From the NCBI GenBank assembly GCA_023634235.1, contig JAMKCF010000003.1, forward strand, positions 7,700,742 to 7,764,741: 64,000 bases of DNA, read 5' to 3'. Every line of letters starts with the position of its first letter. Position 1 is the first letter of the stretch. Positions 15,001-28,600 of this stretch are shown in pieces. Made by a program: the position numbers and the translations under genes. The notes beneath the pieces are model-generated. The model had not been told where the DNA came from. It searched no databases and was given only the letters and a program-made list of their open reading frames with translations. Source of the stretch: Pisaster brevispinus (Eukaryota; Echinodermata; Asteroidea; Forcipulatida; Asteriidae).

Positions 15001-16663
15001 CATCTACGTCTTCAGAATAGTATTAGAATATCAGCTTTTTTTGAGCTTCATTCTCGACATCGAAGACATTGTAGACGTTATAGAAATGAGCGACGGTTGC
15101 TTTTTCTGCGACGAAAATTCGTCATGTATGCCCTCATGTTCGAAACGGCAATCACTGAAGACCATCACCAACAAGTCGACAGGTACATAGAAGAAACATT
15201 TTCTCAAATAAACACTCGCGCCATTCGGGCCTACTGTACCGGATGTTCGCCCTCAAATTGCGGGGTCCGATCGCCCTTTGCGTTCCCACTAGACTTTTGA
15301 TCGCCCATTAATCCACAAGGGCGATCAGATCCCGCTTTAATCCTACTCCCGAGGTGGATCAAATTTGCAGGGTCTGATCCTGATCGCCCTTGCGTTCCCA
15401 CTTACGCTTGATCGCCCTTTGATCGCCCTTTTCGAGAAATTGCGGGGTCTGATCGCCCTTTTCTCGAATTGCGCGATCAATGCGGGGTCCAGTGGGAACG
15501 GGGCCTAAGGCTGCTATCTTAAATATTGTTACTGGAACAGAAGTGTTTTTACAATACCAGAGACAAAAAGCTATCTGACACAGTTTAATATACTGTACAA
15601 TAAACTGTTTTGATTAGCAAAAGCTGAGAAGATTTATCTTGTCTTGCATGTATGGGTAATATACCTTGCTACTAAACAGAATTGAAGAATATTTATAAGG
15701 CCGAGTAAAAAAAAAAACATGTTTAGCGTCCGGGTTTCTAAAAAAAAGGAAGGAGGAGGGGCTTTTTATTTTTATTTTTTTATTTTCAAGATGGCCGCCA
15801 TTCTTTTTTAAATTTCAAATATCCATTATTTTTTCTTCTGTCCAAACACACAATACATTAAAGAAACATGTTGGACAAGACATTGAACATGTCCGGACTT
15901 TTTCAAAAAGAGGAGGAGACAGGGCGCTACTATTTACTATTTTCCAATCTTTTGCTATTTTTTCCAAGATGGCCGCCATGCTAAATATGGCTGGCTTAGG
16001 TATATTTATTCACAGATTTTGTGCTATTTTAGTGTACTGATGAATGCTTCAGTACACTAAAATAGCACACAAAAAATTAGCTCGGAAGTTCTTATCTCCT
16101 CTGATGCTACTATCTACCTGCAGTGTAAGACAACTATACGTACCCTAATGGAGTACTGTTGTCACATTTGGGCTGGAGCTTCTGCCTGTCATTTATCTTT
16201 ATAAGATAGAGTGCAGAAGCGTATTGTTAATCTTGTTGGTGAAGTACTGGGATCAACATGACAACCTCTTTCCCATCGTAGGTCTGTAGCCAGCCTCTGT
16301 CTTTTCTACAAATATTTTCATAGTAAATGTGCCACCAGTGTGTTCGACCTAGTTCCTCCTATCAGAGTGTTTGAGCGTGCAACCAGAATTTCTGCTTCTT
16401 CTCACCCATAAACTCTTAATTTGCTGAGATGTAGAACAAAGAGCCATTCCAACAGCTTTATTCCACGTCCCTGACGTACTGCTACTCTCTGGAACTCCTT
16501 GCCTGGTGCATGTTTCCCTCAATCCAACAATCTGGACTGTTTTAAGAGGAATATCAATTCCTAGCTTTAGCTCCCCTGAGTTATTTTCACTGTTTATAAT
16601 GTTTTCTTCTTGTAGCCCCTTACCAAGAGTGGCCTTTTAGCCTTGTCGAGACGAACTTGCATT

Positions 16664-16695
<32 letters not shown>

Positions 16696-19600
16696 GGTAA
16701 AAAAAAAAAAAAAAAGGAGGCGGGCGGGGACGCTAAACATGCCTTTTTTTTACTCGGCCTAAGAATAAAAGTCAAAAATTTAACATAATATTTTTTTATT
16801 TAAAATATTACACAGTCAGATATTATTATTCAATTGGAAAACACAGACCGCTGCACTATACTGGCCTGACGCTAGAGCTGTTGGTTCAGTTGATAGAGCA
16901 TCAGGTTGTAAACTCAGAGGTTCAAATCCCACTCTGGGCAATTTTTTCTTTGCTCACCCCAAAATTGATGTATAATTACCCAGCAAGTTTCCATTGTAGT
17001 TTATTCTTGATATTTGAAAGAGAAGGTCACATCCCCATAAATTGACTCCCTTACATGTACATACAATGCTGCTTCCCATTGTAACTTGGTCAAGACCTCT
17101 GGCTATACGGTTGATCATGGGATGATTGACTTCTGACTGGCTTCCCAAAAGAAAGATTGACAAAATAGGGAACTGCCATACATTGTAACACACATGTAAC
17201 TAGCCTTGACTGCAAGGCTGTGTGTAATAGTTTGCTTACTATAAAGCTAAAAATGTGCATAACCACAGCCGCACGAATGCAATGCCCGAATGCAATGCAA
17301 CTCCTGTTCCGGTCCCCCCGACTGTCTTTAAACAGCACACCACGCTCTCACCCAAGGAAGCACACAAACGCCCGTTTCCACAGTCCCACACACACCGCTA
17401 TTGTCCACACACCTCTATCGCCCACAATCCTAGCCCGTGAGCCGTCAGGCTCACAGCCTTGACGATCTTGTACACTTCCGGGTCTTGCGGTTATGGTAAT
17501 GAGTGCGCTCTACTTGTAATAAAAGGCTCTTGATTGGCCATTGGAAGTGGTCATGTTTAATAAGGAAATAAAAGAGTGGCGACGAGTTCTTAAACGGCTG
17601 TTTAAAACCGGCAGGGTCGTGGCTCGGGCCTTTATCGCACGACCACGACCCTGCAAGGTTTTAAACGGCCGTTTAAGAACGAGTCACTACTTTTTTATTC
17701 CCATTCATAAATGCCCTTTTGTTAAAAAGCGAAAAAAATTTTATAGACAATCTGTGACAATCTGTACATTTTGTACATTTTCAAAAACTTTTTAAAAGTT
17801 ATGTTTGGTGTGCATTGGGTTGTGTGTACGCGCGTGTAAAAATAGATTACGCGCTGGTACTAATAGCTATGTTGCGTTCCGCGTAATCAAATTGGCGTAC
17901 CGTGAGCTTGCGCGCCCAACACGCGAAGCCAGCCGGTTATAAACACTCTTGGCCGTGCTTTATCATCTGTTTAAACACCCCACGTGACATGCTCTCCACC
18001 AATAGGAATAGCGAAACTGTCTGGGGTATTTATGAATAAACATTATGAATATGTAAGATTACTCTAGCGCCCGCACACGACAGTGTGTGATTGGCTATTA
18101 GGAATGATGTATTATTCATGAAATAAATCTTTGCATATCCACTCACCCCCCCATTTTCCACGGATTTGCGAAGAAAAACAATGAAACACATAAGACACTC
18201 GGTTTACAAGATCGTCAAGGCTGTGAGCCTGACGGCTCACGGGCTAGGATTGTGGGCGATAGCGGTGTGTGGACAATAGCGGTGTGTGTGGGACTGTGTA
18301 CACAGGCGCTGTGTGTGTGCATGGTGAGAGTGCGGTGTGCTATTTTTTTTAGAGTCAGTTGGGGGACTGGGGTTGTATCGCATTCGGGCGGCTGAGGTTT
18401 AAGTATCCTTGCTCTATGGTTTTAGCTAGAGTACTTGTCTACACAGCCTTGATATCAAGGCTAACATGTAACAGGGCTTCCTTTTGATGCTAGATGAGGA
18501 ATAAGTATAATGCATTCTTTTGTCTGTCTAGATGTCTATGTGCAAAAATGTAGTTTATTGAGATCATTCTCAGACTCATTCACCAAAAACTCTGAGTACA
18601 TGTATGTACTGTACTTTTCATTGTTAGAGCTCATCTAGGACAGCCATTAGAGAGAAGGCCAGTGCATTGAAGATGGCATCAACTTGCACTTGCAGCTAAT
18701 GGTTCGCCTCAATTATAACATTATGTCATGTATGTATACCATCATCATCAATCAACTACAATTTACAGTTGTGTCAATTAGTGCTGCATATAGAGCAAGG
18801 TCCTTGCTCTATGGTTGTAAATGAACATGAATATACATGTATGTATAGTACACAGGTACATTTGTACAACTTAGCAGGCTAATGTAGCTGCTTCAAAAGG
18901 TACCAGCCTACACTGGCCATACAGAAAACTTGAAGTTGAAGCCATACATGTACATCAAACTTGCAGATTTCTTGTATACAATGTAACAATACTGTACTAG
19001 GACTAGGACATGTATGAGGACATGTATGAGGTATAATTAAACAAACATACATGGTTTATTAGCTCCCCTGGGTATTGCAAGTTGGGCCTCGAGAACTAGT
19101 TTGTCAACTTCTAATACATATTTTATGTACAGTTTACAGAGTAATCAACCTTCCACCCTCAAACAATGTTTTTTGGTATTGCATGGCCATACACCATACA
19201 GTACCAATGTCAAAAATTGTAGCAAAGTAACTCTCACCTCTCACATTGTGTACACATTGCATTGCGTATGCCTATGTGAACATACATTTACATTGCACAT
19301 GAGAAAATCTTAAAAGGTTGGTCAGTGACCTAAGTTATGCAATACATTAGAAATTTGACAATAATTGTTTTGTAATTGTTTCATAATGACAACCTACCAT
19401 TAGGGGAGGCCATGTTAGCATCATTTCCCATGAATAAAGAGTCCAGCCTTAAGGATGGTGCTTTACTAAGTAACAAGGCACTGTCTTACATGTACATGTA
19501 ATGTCATCACTATGATGTATGCACATGTACATCATGTATGCAGGTCATGTATAGATGTGACATCCAACCCACATTCAGCACAGAAGTTACACGGTGTTAG

Positions 19601-22600
19601 CTTGCAATGTCATTATATGCAGAATCAAGTGAACATAGTACTTGCACACAAGGTGATAGAGTGATCATTTGGACTATGACCTATGCTTGGCAATCCTACA
19701 TGTACAAATTGCATTGTTCTACTATGGAAGTCAAAATAAAATCTTGTTCCCAGTCCCGTGTCTGAGCACGCCTTCTACAAATGAGCCTTTTTTTGCAGGT
19801 TTCAGAACGTGTAACACTACATGGATTGAGCAGGCTGGTCACACCAATAGAGTGAGTGATTCATCGATACATGTACGTACATTCCATTTGGTACATCTTC
19901 TTGGTAGTTCAAGTACACAGCCACAATTATGTGTTACAAAGCATGCAAAGACAACATTATGAAAACAACATTTGTATCAAAAATCGTAACAAAAACATTG
20001 CTGTTCTTGTATTAGACAATTCCGAAGTGCTGGGAAATTTTTTTTACAAATAGTTTTTGATTTGCCATAGCATCTAGGTGGTTATCAATCCTTTAAATTT
20101 ATTCATAAACAAAGACACACATAAGTGGTACCCATGACTGTAGCTGTGCACCGTATGAAATAAACTTCTTTCTGCTAAAGAACATGAAATTAAAACAGAC
20201 AAGTTTACTGACAAATTGGGCACTGAGCTCTATTGATTTATGATCAAATCCATAATCTCACTGTCACTCAAAGTGATTATCAATTAGTCTTCTAAACTCT
20301 TCCACTAGCATGACTAGCAGTTCTAGTTTCATTGATCTCCGTCCAAATGACATCAGGAGATGCACAGTGGTCCTACATGTAGTATATGTTGCATAAATAT
20401 ACATCTGGGACAATAGCAGTGAACAGTTGGATGGAGAGAATGTCAGCAACAGAAACCAAATTGTGCAACATTTCATCAAGATACCTGTGTACAAATATTG
20501 TTCACTCAAAAAAGAGGTTGTAAGTCTAAAACTGTGCCAAAGTCCAGGTTATACAGGGGTTCTGCTATTGTAAAAAATGTAATAATAAAATATTTTAATT
20601 TGGGTTTTGAACAAACAAAAATAGACTGGAGCGGGACTTGAACCAATGACCTCCGGATTAATAAAAAATCCAAATTAATAAAAAAATTACCCAGTCAGTT
20701 TCCCTTGTGGTTTATAACTTGATAATAAAATATTTTCATACACAAATTTATACCTCATGAAGCTGAAGCTTCGTTTACAATAGCCTAAGTATTCCCTACA
20801 GTATGTCTGTGCATATTTGTAGGGTCCATCGGAAAACATAAAATCAGTATAAAAAAAACCAAATTTAACTAGAAATGAGTTTGTAACGATCAAACACTGG
20901 GGTTTCGGCCGTTGTTGTCAATGTTGAATTAATGTAATAATTAATTTGACACCTGATGACATCACGATGATGAAAACATGTTTTTCGTACAAACTTTGTT
21001 ATTTATAAGCTAAAGACGGCACAAAGTTTTTGAATTTATGACATGTGGTTAAGGAAATGTATTTTTGTATTGAATTTTCTGTTTGAACCGGACGAAAAGA
21101 TCAAAGTTGGGTTATGTTTTTAATAAAAACATTAGCTCCAAGACGTCACAAAGAGTTGACTTTATGACATCTGGTTCACGAGATATGGACTTTAAATTTG
21201 AGAGCTTCCTGTTTGTACCGGAAGTAAAGGTGAAAGAGGGTGACATTTTAAAAATAACATGTTTAATGTGCCGTCAGTTACAAAAATGGTACAAAAATAT
21301 AACTCTTTTACGTATGGTTCAGACGATATAAAGTTTTAAATAATAAGTTGTAAATAATAAACTACCATGCCAAGGCTAAATTTATTAATAAGCTATACCA
21401 CACAGACCTGAAAATAAATTGTGGTGGGAGAATTCAATGAAAATGCACAAGAATAAACCGCTACTTATATCCCAAAACGCTTCCGTATTTAATAGTTCGA
21501 GGACTCTCCACAAGCAAGAGGGCGCTATACAGGTTCACCATTAACTGTAGAAGCGAAGCAGTGAACCAAAATGAAAGGTACAAAGGTCAAACGATGCCAT
21601 GCGCATGGACAATGGGCTAGTGGGTATGGCCGTATGCAGTGTGTTACGATGCCTAGCGTGGGAATTAATGGCCGAGTGGTGTACAGCCCATGCGATGTAC
21701 AGCGTGAATTACGTGCAATATACACACACGACGATCGTGCTTGGTTGACGATACATGTTTTTAAATCGTTAATATCAGCAACAAAGGAATAAAAACCCTC
21801 GGTCGAACTGCTGCTGGATCTAAGTTAGAGGACAGGCTTTCATTTGATGTATTGGTTGTGTCTTTTAAGACTGTAGTTCCTGAGATCCAACGTTCACAAA
21901 ATTTCACGTGTAAATGCTATGAGAATTTTCGGAAAGAAGTATAATAATAGTGAAATAAAATAAAAATCTCGACGAAAACAAAGGTGGTTTCGGCGGATGG
22001 CCGAAACCCCTAAAGAGTCATACATGTACAGACCATGTACAGACTAAGATTTCTTGGTCTAAAGCACTATGCAAATGTGCAGCTGGTTTTACCTGATAGT
22101 TGAAGAGCATCTGTGAATGGATTTTGAGCAAGTAGTAATTACCTCAGCATCCTCCAACAGTGTGATAAACCACTAGTGCCATGTCAACTATTGATCCTAG
22201 CACTAATATGTTCACTCATATTAAGGTACATGTATATAAGTACCCACATCCAGAAAGCTGCCTCCATGGGCTATGATTAAATCAATCGCTTGGTTTGAGA
22301 TTTCTACAGCATCCCTCTAAACCTAGTCAATCATCCAAGCATGAGGGCCATTGGTTGAGTGAATATCTCACTCTATAAGAGCCCTACACAAGCAAGCCAG
22401 GATGTCATAGCATTGGTAATGTAGATGAGTCCCTGTAAATAGCCAGTGGTCTCCACAGTCAATAATTAGATCGTGGAATCAGTGTTTTTCCAATCCATTG
22501 ACTTGTTCCAGAGTACTGACGTCAAAGTGGACTACTGGCTGACTCATGTTACAAGTTAAGGTTTGAGCTCAATCAGCCTAATTATACATGGTACAGTGAT

Positions 22601-25600
22601 ACATGTACGTACAAGTACATTGTAATAACGTCATGCACCCTAGGGTTTGCTCTCTTGATAAATTATGCATTAAAAAATTGGAGTGGACTTAAAATCCATC
22701 TTTTTTTATTTATTACAAAATTATACAAATAAGTTTCCATTTAAAGGCCATCCTGTCAAAGAAAATCCATGTATTATTTGCATCCTGAATAAGCGTAGTA
22801 CATGGTCTTTCCAAAGGTGCAAAAGATGTGTGATAATATCCAATGGGAACATCCCAACCCAAACACTGACACCAACAATCATTTTATGCACTACTCATTC
22901 TCATGCTTGGAATATCACATTTAAAACATGTTCTTTTACTTATTATACAACTGTATGTATGTTTGTAACATTTTATCAGACAAGCAACTTGTAATTGCCC
23001 CCCAAAAATAAAACCACCCAAAACAAAACACCCCCCCCCAAAAAAAAAACACCAAAAAACAAAAAACAAACAACACTTTCCTAATGTTTGCATTAAGAGT
23101 GAAAGGAAATCGGACAACTCAAATTTGCAATTCAAAAAAGCTTGCTAACTAAAATGCTGCTCATTATTGTTTTACACATCATTTTTATCAGACATCGGTA
23201 TTTTCTGGATGTAATTTACTGAATTCCGTTTTCTAAATCTCTGAATTCTGTTTGTTACTGGTGTTATCGTTAACCATTTTGGTGATAACAACGGTGTTAA
23301 TTCAAGGTGAAAAAACACAATAAATATGACACAACTACCCACTTGCCTTCCATTTGGTCGCCGTTGTGACACACTGGAACCAAGTTTTTCACTTGCCCGC
23401 ATGTGTAAAGCTTACAACTTTTGAAGCTTTTAGGAAAAAGCATGGAAGTGAATTTCCCAAATGTGCAGTTTTGAATGATCTTATCCCCTATTACTTTTTT
23501 CATCATCAACCATTTTCATAGATTCGTGATTTAATGTTGAAGGGAACTTCTTTTGCAATGAAATCTTTGTGATTTAACGATCCGTCGATGATTTAACAAT
23601 CAGTCAACAACACACATTGGGAAAAAACTTGTGCGGGGGGAGCCGTGTGTTTATGAGTACGAGGTTATAATTTTGGCATGAAATACATGTACCAAAACGA
23701 GGTTGAGATTAGACTTCACCTCACGTCTTCCCATACCTGGAAATTCCCCACTCGCCCTTATTGTTGAATGGAACATGGAGGAGAGAGCCAGACTGATAAT
23801 GTGCATGTGTGTTTGTCCATACTAAAAAAAGAACCATCGCGGCCACATTAAATCTGGCAAATTTCAAGACTAGATGGACTTTTATCACCACAATTTGAAG
23901 GATTTCAAGTTTGTAGAATGTTGTATTTATTTGTTCTTGTTTCTGTTCTTGAAGTCATTATTTGAATCAATTATTTTGATTTCTGTTGAATTCTGTTTGT
24001 TTTTTTGATTCCGTGTTCTGCACCAATTTCCGCGATTCCATCCGTGTTCACAGCAATGCGTAAAATTCTAAAGTCTGATGTATACATTCAACTCCATAGC
24101 TCTTTTATTATCCTAAATTTCTTTATTTCACAAACCAAAAGTACTTATTTCTTTAAGGAAGGGTCATAGATTGGTTTTTGTCAACATAATGCTGATTTAT
24201 AGAAAACTAGCCTGTTTGTAACAATGTTGATATTACATGAAATCTCACATGTCTGATCAACCACAGTCTGATGCTACATGTACAAACTAATGGGGGCTGA
24301 TCCTGAAGGCAAGGCCTGGTACATTGTACAATCAATTCATTCCATCCTCTAATTCAGTTTCATCAAACTTGCTGGTCACATTTTAATAAAAATAAAAAAA
24401 AAAGAATACATAGTTTTTCTCAAAGATTTTGCTTACTTCAATTACTGCCACCAAAAGTGCAAAGTTTTTCTGGGGGGCCTTATTTTCTCGACTAAATTGT
24501 ATACTTAACTTTTAAACAATTTTGTTTATTTATTTTACATGTATATTTTACATTTTTAAAATAATAATCCTGTACATGTGCATGTACTTTGCCTTAAAGA
24601 TTTTAAAATGATCTACAATCACACCATACAACCTTCAAATACCGACATATTTTGTGAAAACACAGAAAATCGTTATTATCTCAGCTTTACCATCATGTAA
24701 ACTGCCAATCAAAACATGGTCAATGTTCGCCTCTTATTTCTTTTGATTTTGACAAATTGTACACGTACCTGTATTTTCTATTGAGGGAAGAAACAACTTT
24801 TGTTTTAAATGACTCCTTGAACCTTTGGCAAAGATTATTCATATTTATGATAAGGCAAAGTCAGGGTCATAGTTTTAAAAAAATCCTTACAAGAAAACTT
24901 GACACTTTTAACGGATGGCTGATAATTGAATTATATTACAGAAATACTGTGTTTGGAATAAAACTCGTTTGAAGATGAACTATTTTTCAAACTGCTTTTT
25001 TTCAGTACTTTATGTATTTTTTTCTTTTAAATTTAACTACCGGTACCAAAATTAACCCGACTTCTTGAGTCATACAGAACTGTCAATATGTTTTCAATCA
25101 TGCAAATATTTTGATGAATTATTCATTCCTAAACACATTCCTCACTTCATGAAATTGAATTGAAGAAAAGAGAGGTGCATGTAAAGTGCTGTGTACAAAC
25201 CACTGTATCATGAAAATGCAAAAGTCATTTGGCCCTGTGCCAACGCTGTATAATTCAATGGAAAAAGTGGGGAATCTTGACTCGCCACTTCCCGAAAATG
25301 CAAAATGGCAAATCTAGTGATTCCTGGGTAAATACTAATTAGTGTAATTACAAACTTTTATCATGTGTTATGTTCTAAAACTTGCTGAAAGTTTTAACAG
25401 TGCAATGAGTATGTAAAGAATCCATACAAAAACTGATTTGCCAAATTTTGTGATTTTTGACACATTCATTGGTTCATGAAAACAGTGACGAATTGATGCA
25501 AAACACAGACACTGTATGCTGTACCACCTGCATCTATTGGAATACACTGCACATAGAATAGGATGGAGACCCAATACTTGGCAACTACCATTAGCCTCAG

Positions 25601-28600
25601 GCAGACTTAGGCTAAGACCCACAGGTCACACCGGTCAACTACATGAATGATTTCTTCAGCAGTTCAATTTCTAAATTACATCAGGCACTGAGTACACATT
25701 ACGTTGTGTAATTATGCATCGTATGTGTAAGTAAGGCATAAGAAAGTGAGATTAGAACAAGCATCTTGTCCAAACTGTTTCCAGTTCACAATAATGCTGT
25801 TTGATTGTTCTTACAGGTCCCCAGAATAAAGAATAAAGCCCAGTTCATACTTCCTGCGAAGAGTTCGTGCGAAGCAAATTTTCTTGCGTCATAATTGAAA
25901 GGGCAGCGCATACTGATTGTATGAACCAAGCTTTATGGAACTACATGTACAGTGTACAGAGTAGTTGAAAAGGTTATGAATTATGTCATAGGGAAAAACT
26001 GTATGGGCTGTACAGCAAAAAAATGAATAAAGTAAGAGGTATAAATAAAAGTCTGCTAAATTCGTCTTGATATTTAAAGACTGTTAGAAGGTGAAATAAG
26101 TAATTTACAGTGTACATGGCACGTAAATGTACTATACATGTACATGTACATAACACTGACAGACATTTGGGATAAAACGTCTGTCTAAAGTCAGTGTGTT
26201 ACATAAGAAACAAACTGCAATCTCTTACTTTAGTAATGGTTGGTTGTAGGTATCTATAATTCTTTGAGAATAAAGTCAGTCCTATTTACAGTTGTTAAAT
26301 TTCAAAACTAGTAATGAAAATACACAAATAAATTGACACATTGGCAATAATAACAACTGTTATTTAAAGAAAAGATCAAGAACTGGCATCAATGTGGATG
26401 TGGTGGAACATTAGAATGTATTTAAGTAGAAAATGCATTTTTTTATAACATTTTTAGTAGCTTTTCTAATCTGGATCTTGATTACAGAAGCTTAGAGTGT
26501 AAATCTATTTGTCTTCAAGCAAACTGAAATCCTTGATTCTGAATGGTCAATCCATGGCAACAACAGTGTGATATCATACATGTACACTACCAAATTGCAC
26601 AGCCCATATTGCATCCTGCATGATTTGCGCTGTTGTAACCTGCATCTCGCATTTTGTACTATTTTAAGTTTTATGTCAAGTTTGCTTGAACATAAATTTG
26701 TTATTACACATCCACTCATGGAATAAAAATATGGAAAAATATAGCGCATCTACGCCCCATATCCAACTTTGCCTTTGGCCTCATTGGATATGGGATGCAG
26801 AAGTACAGTAGGTTGTCCATATTCCACTCGTGGTTGTGTGATATTGAACAGAGTAAGAGTAGAGCAAGACTGGTCTGGCTTACCTTTACTGCTTTTTGTA
26901 TCGTGACGTCCTTTATCTCGGCAAGCTTGTTCCAAGGAGTTGTGTTGTTTGGCCAATGTCTCAATGGTGTCTTCTAGACGTAGTCTTTGGTCTCGTTCAT
27001 ACTGTAATGCTTTCTGCCACTTTCGTCCCTGTGCCTGTGCAATCTCTAAGTACTCTCCACACGCCTATAGTCAATACCAATATGTTAGCTTCATCCAATC
27101 AATTGAAAGCTTTTAATTTCAAACATGTAAGTAATCGTTACAACTAATACAAAGTGTTTAAGATAAAAGGGTTAAACATACGTGTTGGTCAGTTGCGTAC
27201 ATGTACGCTCACAAATGTAACTGTCCATCTGTCAACGTTATTTATTTGCTTACAATGTGCAAGCAATCAGGTCAAAAAGGGATCTTACTTCCCCCCCCCC
27301 TGTGAATATTAAAAAACATTGTAAATAAAGGTATAGGTGGTTTTTAATTATGTTGTTAGCAATTAGATGAAGGAGTTGTGACATTTTTTTTTTTTTTAAC
27401 CATACAAATGTTATGGGATAAATTTTTCAAAGCAAATGATGAAAATATCTTCAATTACATGTACATAGAACATTTTCGACCTCTTTATTAAAAACTACAA
27501 TAATAAAAATTTGTGACATGTCCTTCCACGTGAAATTCTGTCAGGCCTAACATAAGCAAACTCACAGCAGTCATGCCTGACTAGTTTGCATTTACATGTG
27601 TAGCTTCATGACAATGTTGTATTTCCTATGCATTTATCATCATTTACCAAAAACTTGCATGGTGTACACAAATAATGTCAATTCTATCTTTTGTTTAATC
27701 ACTGTCATCACAGCCATGTTGTTTTGAGCCATGAGTGCAGGAGTGGAACTAGTTATGAATTTGTGGATTTAGCTTCTTAATCCAAGAACCCACAAGTTCA
27801 AAATAAAGTACATGTATTTAAATACACATATGGTAAAACTATTATCAAGTTTACAATTACTGAGATTTTCTATGCAATATGGGTGCTCTGCACTGATATT
27901 TTCAAATAGTAATTTATTTTGTTATACACGTACCTGTACTTATACTACAGTACTAGTTCACTACTTCTAATAATAATTACCATAAAATATAATAAGCCTA
28001 CACATATTGTACTTTAGTACAGACTGTGTGAGCCGTAAACTGCACATTGTGCACCCCATGATACACACTTTGTATTGTAGACAATTTAAGATTACCACCT
28101 CACCAGCGTAACACAGCCCAACAGGCAGAACACAATAAGGGAACATGTTTAAGTTTCATTAATCTATTACCATATGAACTGAACAACTTAATTTTAAGGA
28201 AACCTCATGTCACTGTTTGCTACTACACTGTATCAGTCATAAATTATACCTACACTGTAACCTACATGTACATGATAAACATGTGATTATCACTGACACA
28301 TAAATCAAGCACTGACAAGAAATAGCAAAATAATACAAACATTCACCTGATGCTGAGTGAGATCAACTCAAGTCACACAAACATAAGCTCACAACAAGTG
28401 AGCACAGGATACAGGCAGCCAGCTCTACAAGACTTTACAACTTGGCAATTGTTAGGAAAGTACATAATACCAATGGTACTTTACAATACCTGTACCAGTG
28501 CAGGGTTGTTTGTACAATAATCAATATTACATCCTGTAAGCTACTCCTGCTCAACTTGATCAATATTCACTTGCACTAAACATCCCCCTAAGCTGTTTCC

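Larger units (their letters stand above)
15699..16759. mobile_element. PIF/Harbinger-like MITE, TSD TAA, carrying a LINE fragment
   Basis: 1061 bp. The TIR begins GGCCGAGTAAAAAAAA and continues CATGTTTAGCGTCC on both sides. TAA flanks at 15696-15698 and 16760-16762. Two AAGATGGCCGCCAT blocks lie in the left half. A truncated LINE with its own poly(A) tail occupies the right half. Confidence 0.8.

Noticed and set aside
14953..15300. 115-codon Arg/His-rich frame
   Set aside because: Within the TAA-flanked MITE. Vaguely like the basic start of Harbinger-type proteins but without catalytic motifs; mentioned in the element entry and not called as a gene.
17541..17795. 84-codon frame with basic residues
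   Set aside because: Generated by the internal palindrome of the foldback element.
21571..21792. 73-codon frame in a CpG-richer block
   Set aside because: Unrecognisable product and inside a probable repeat; overlaps a reverse frame of similar length.
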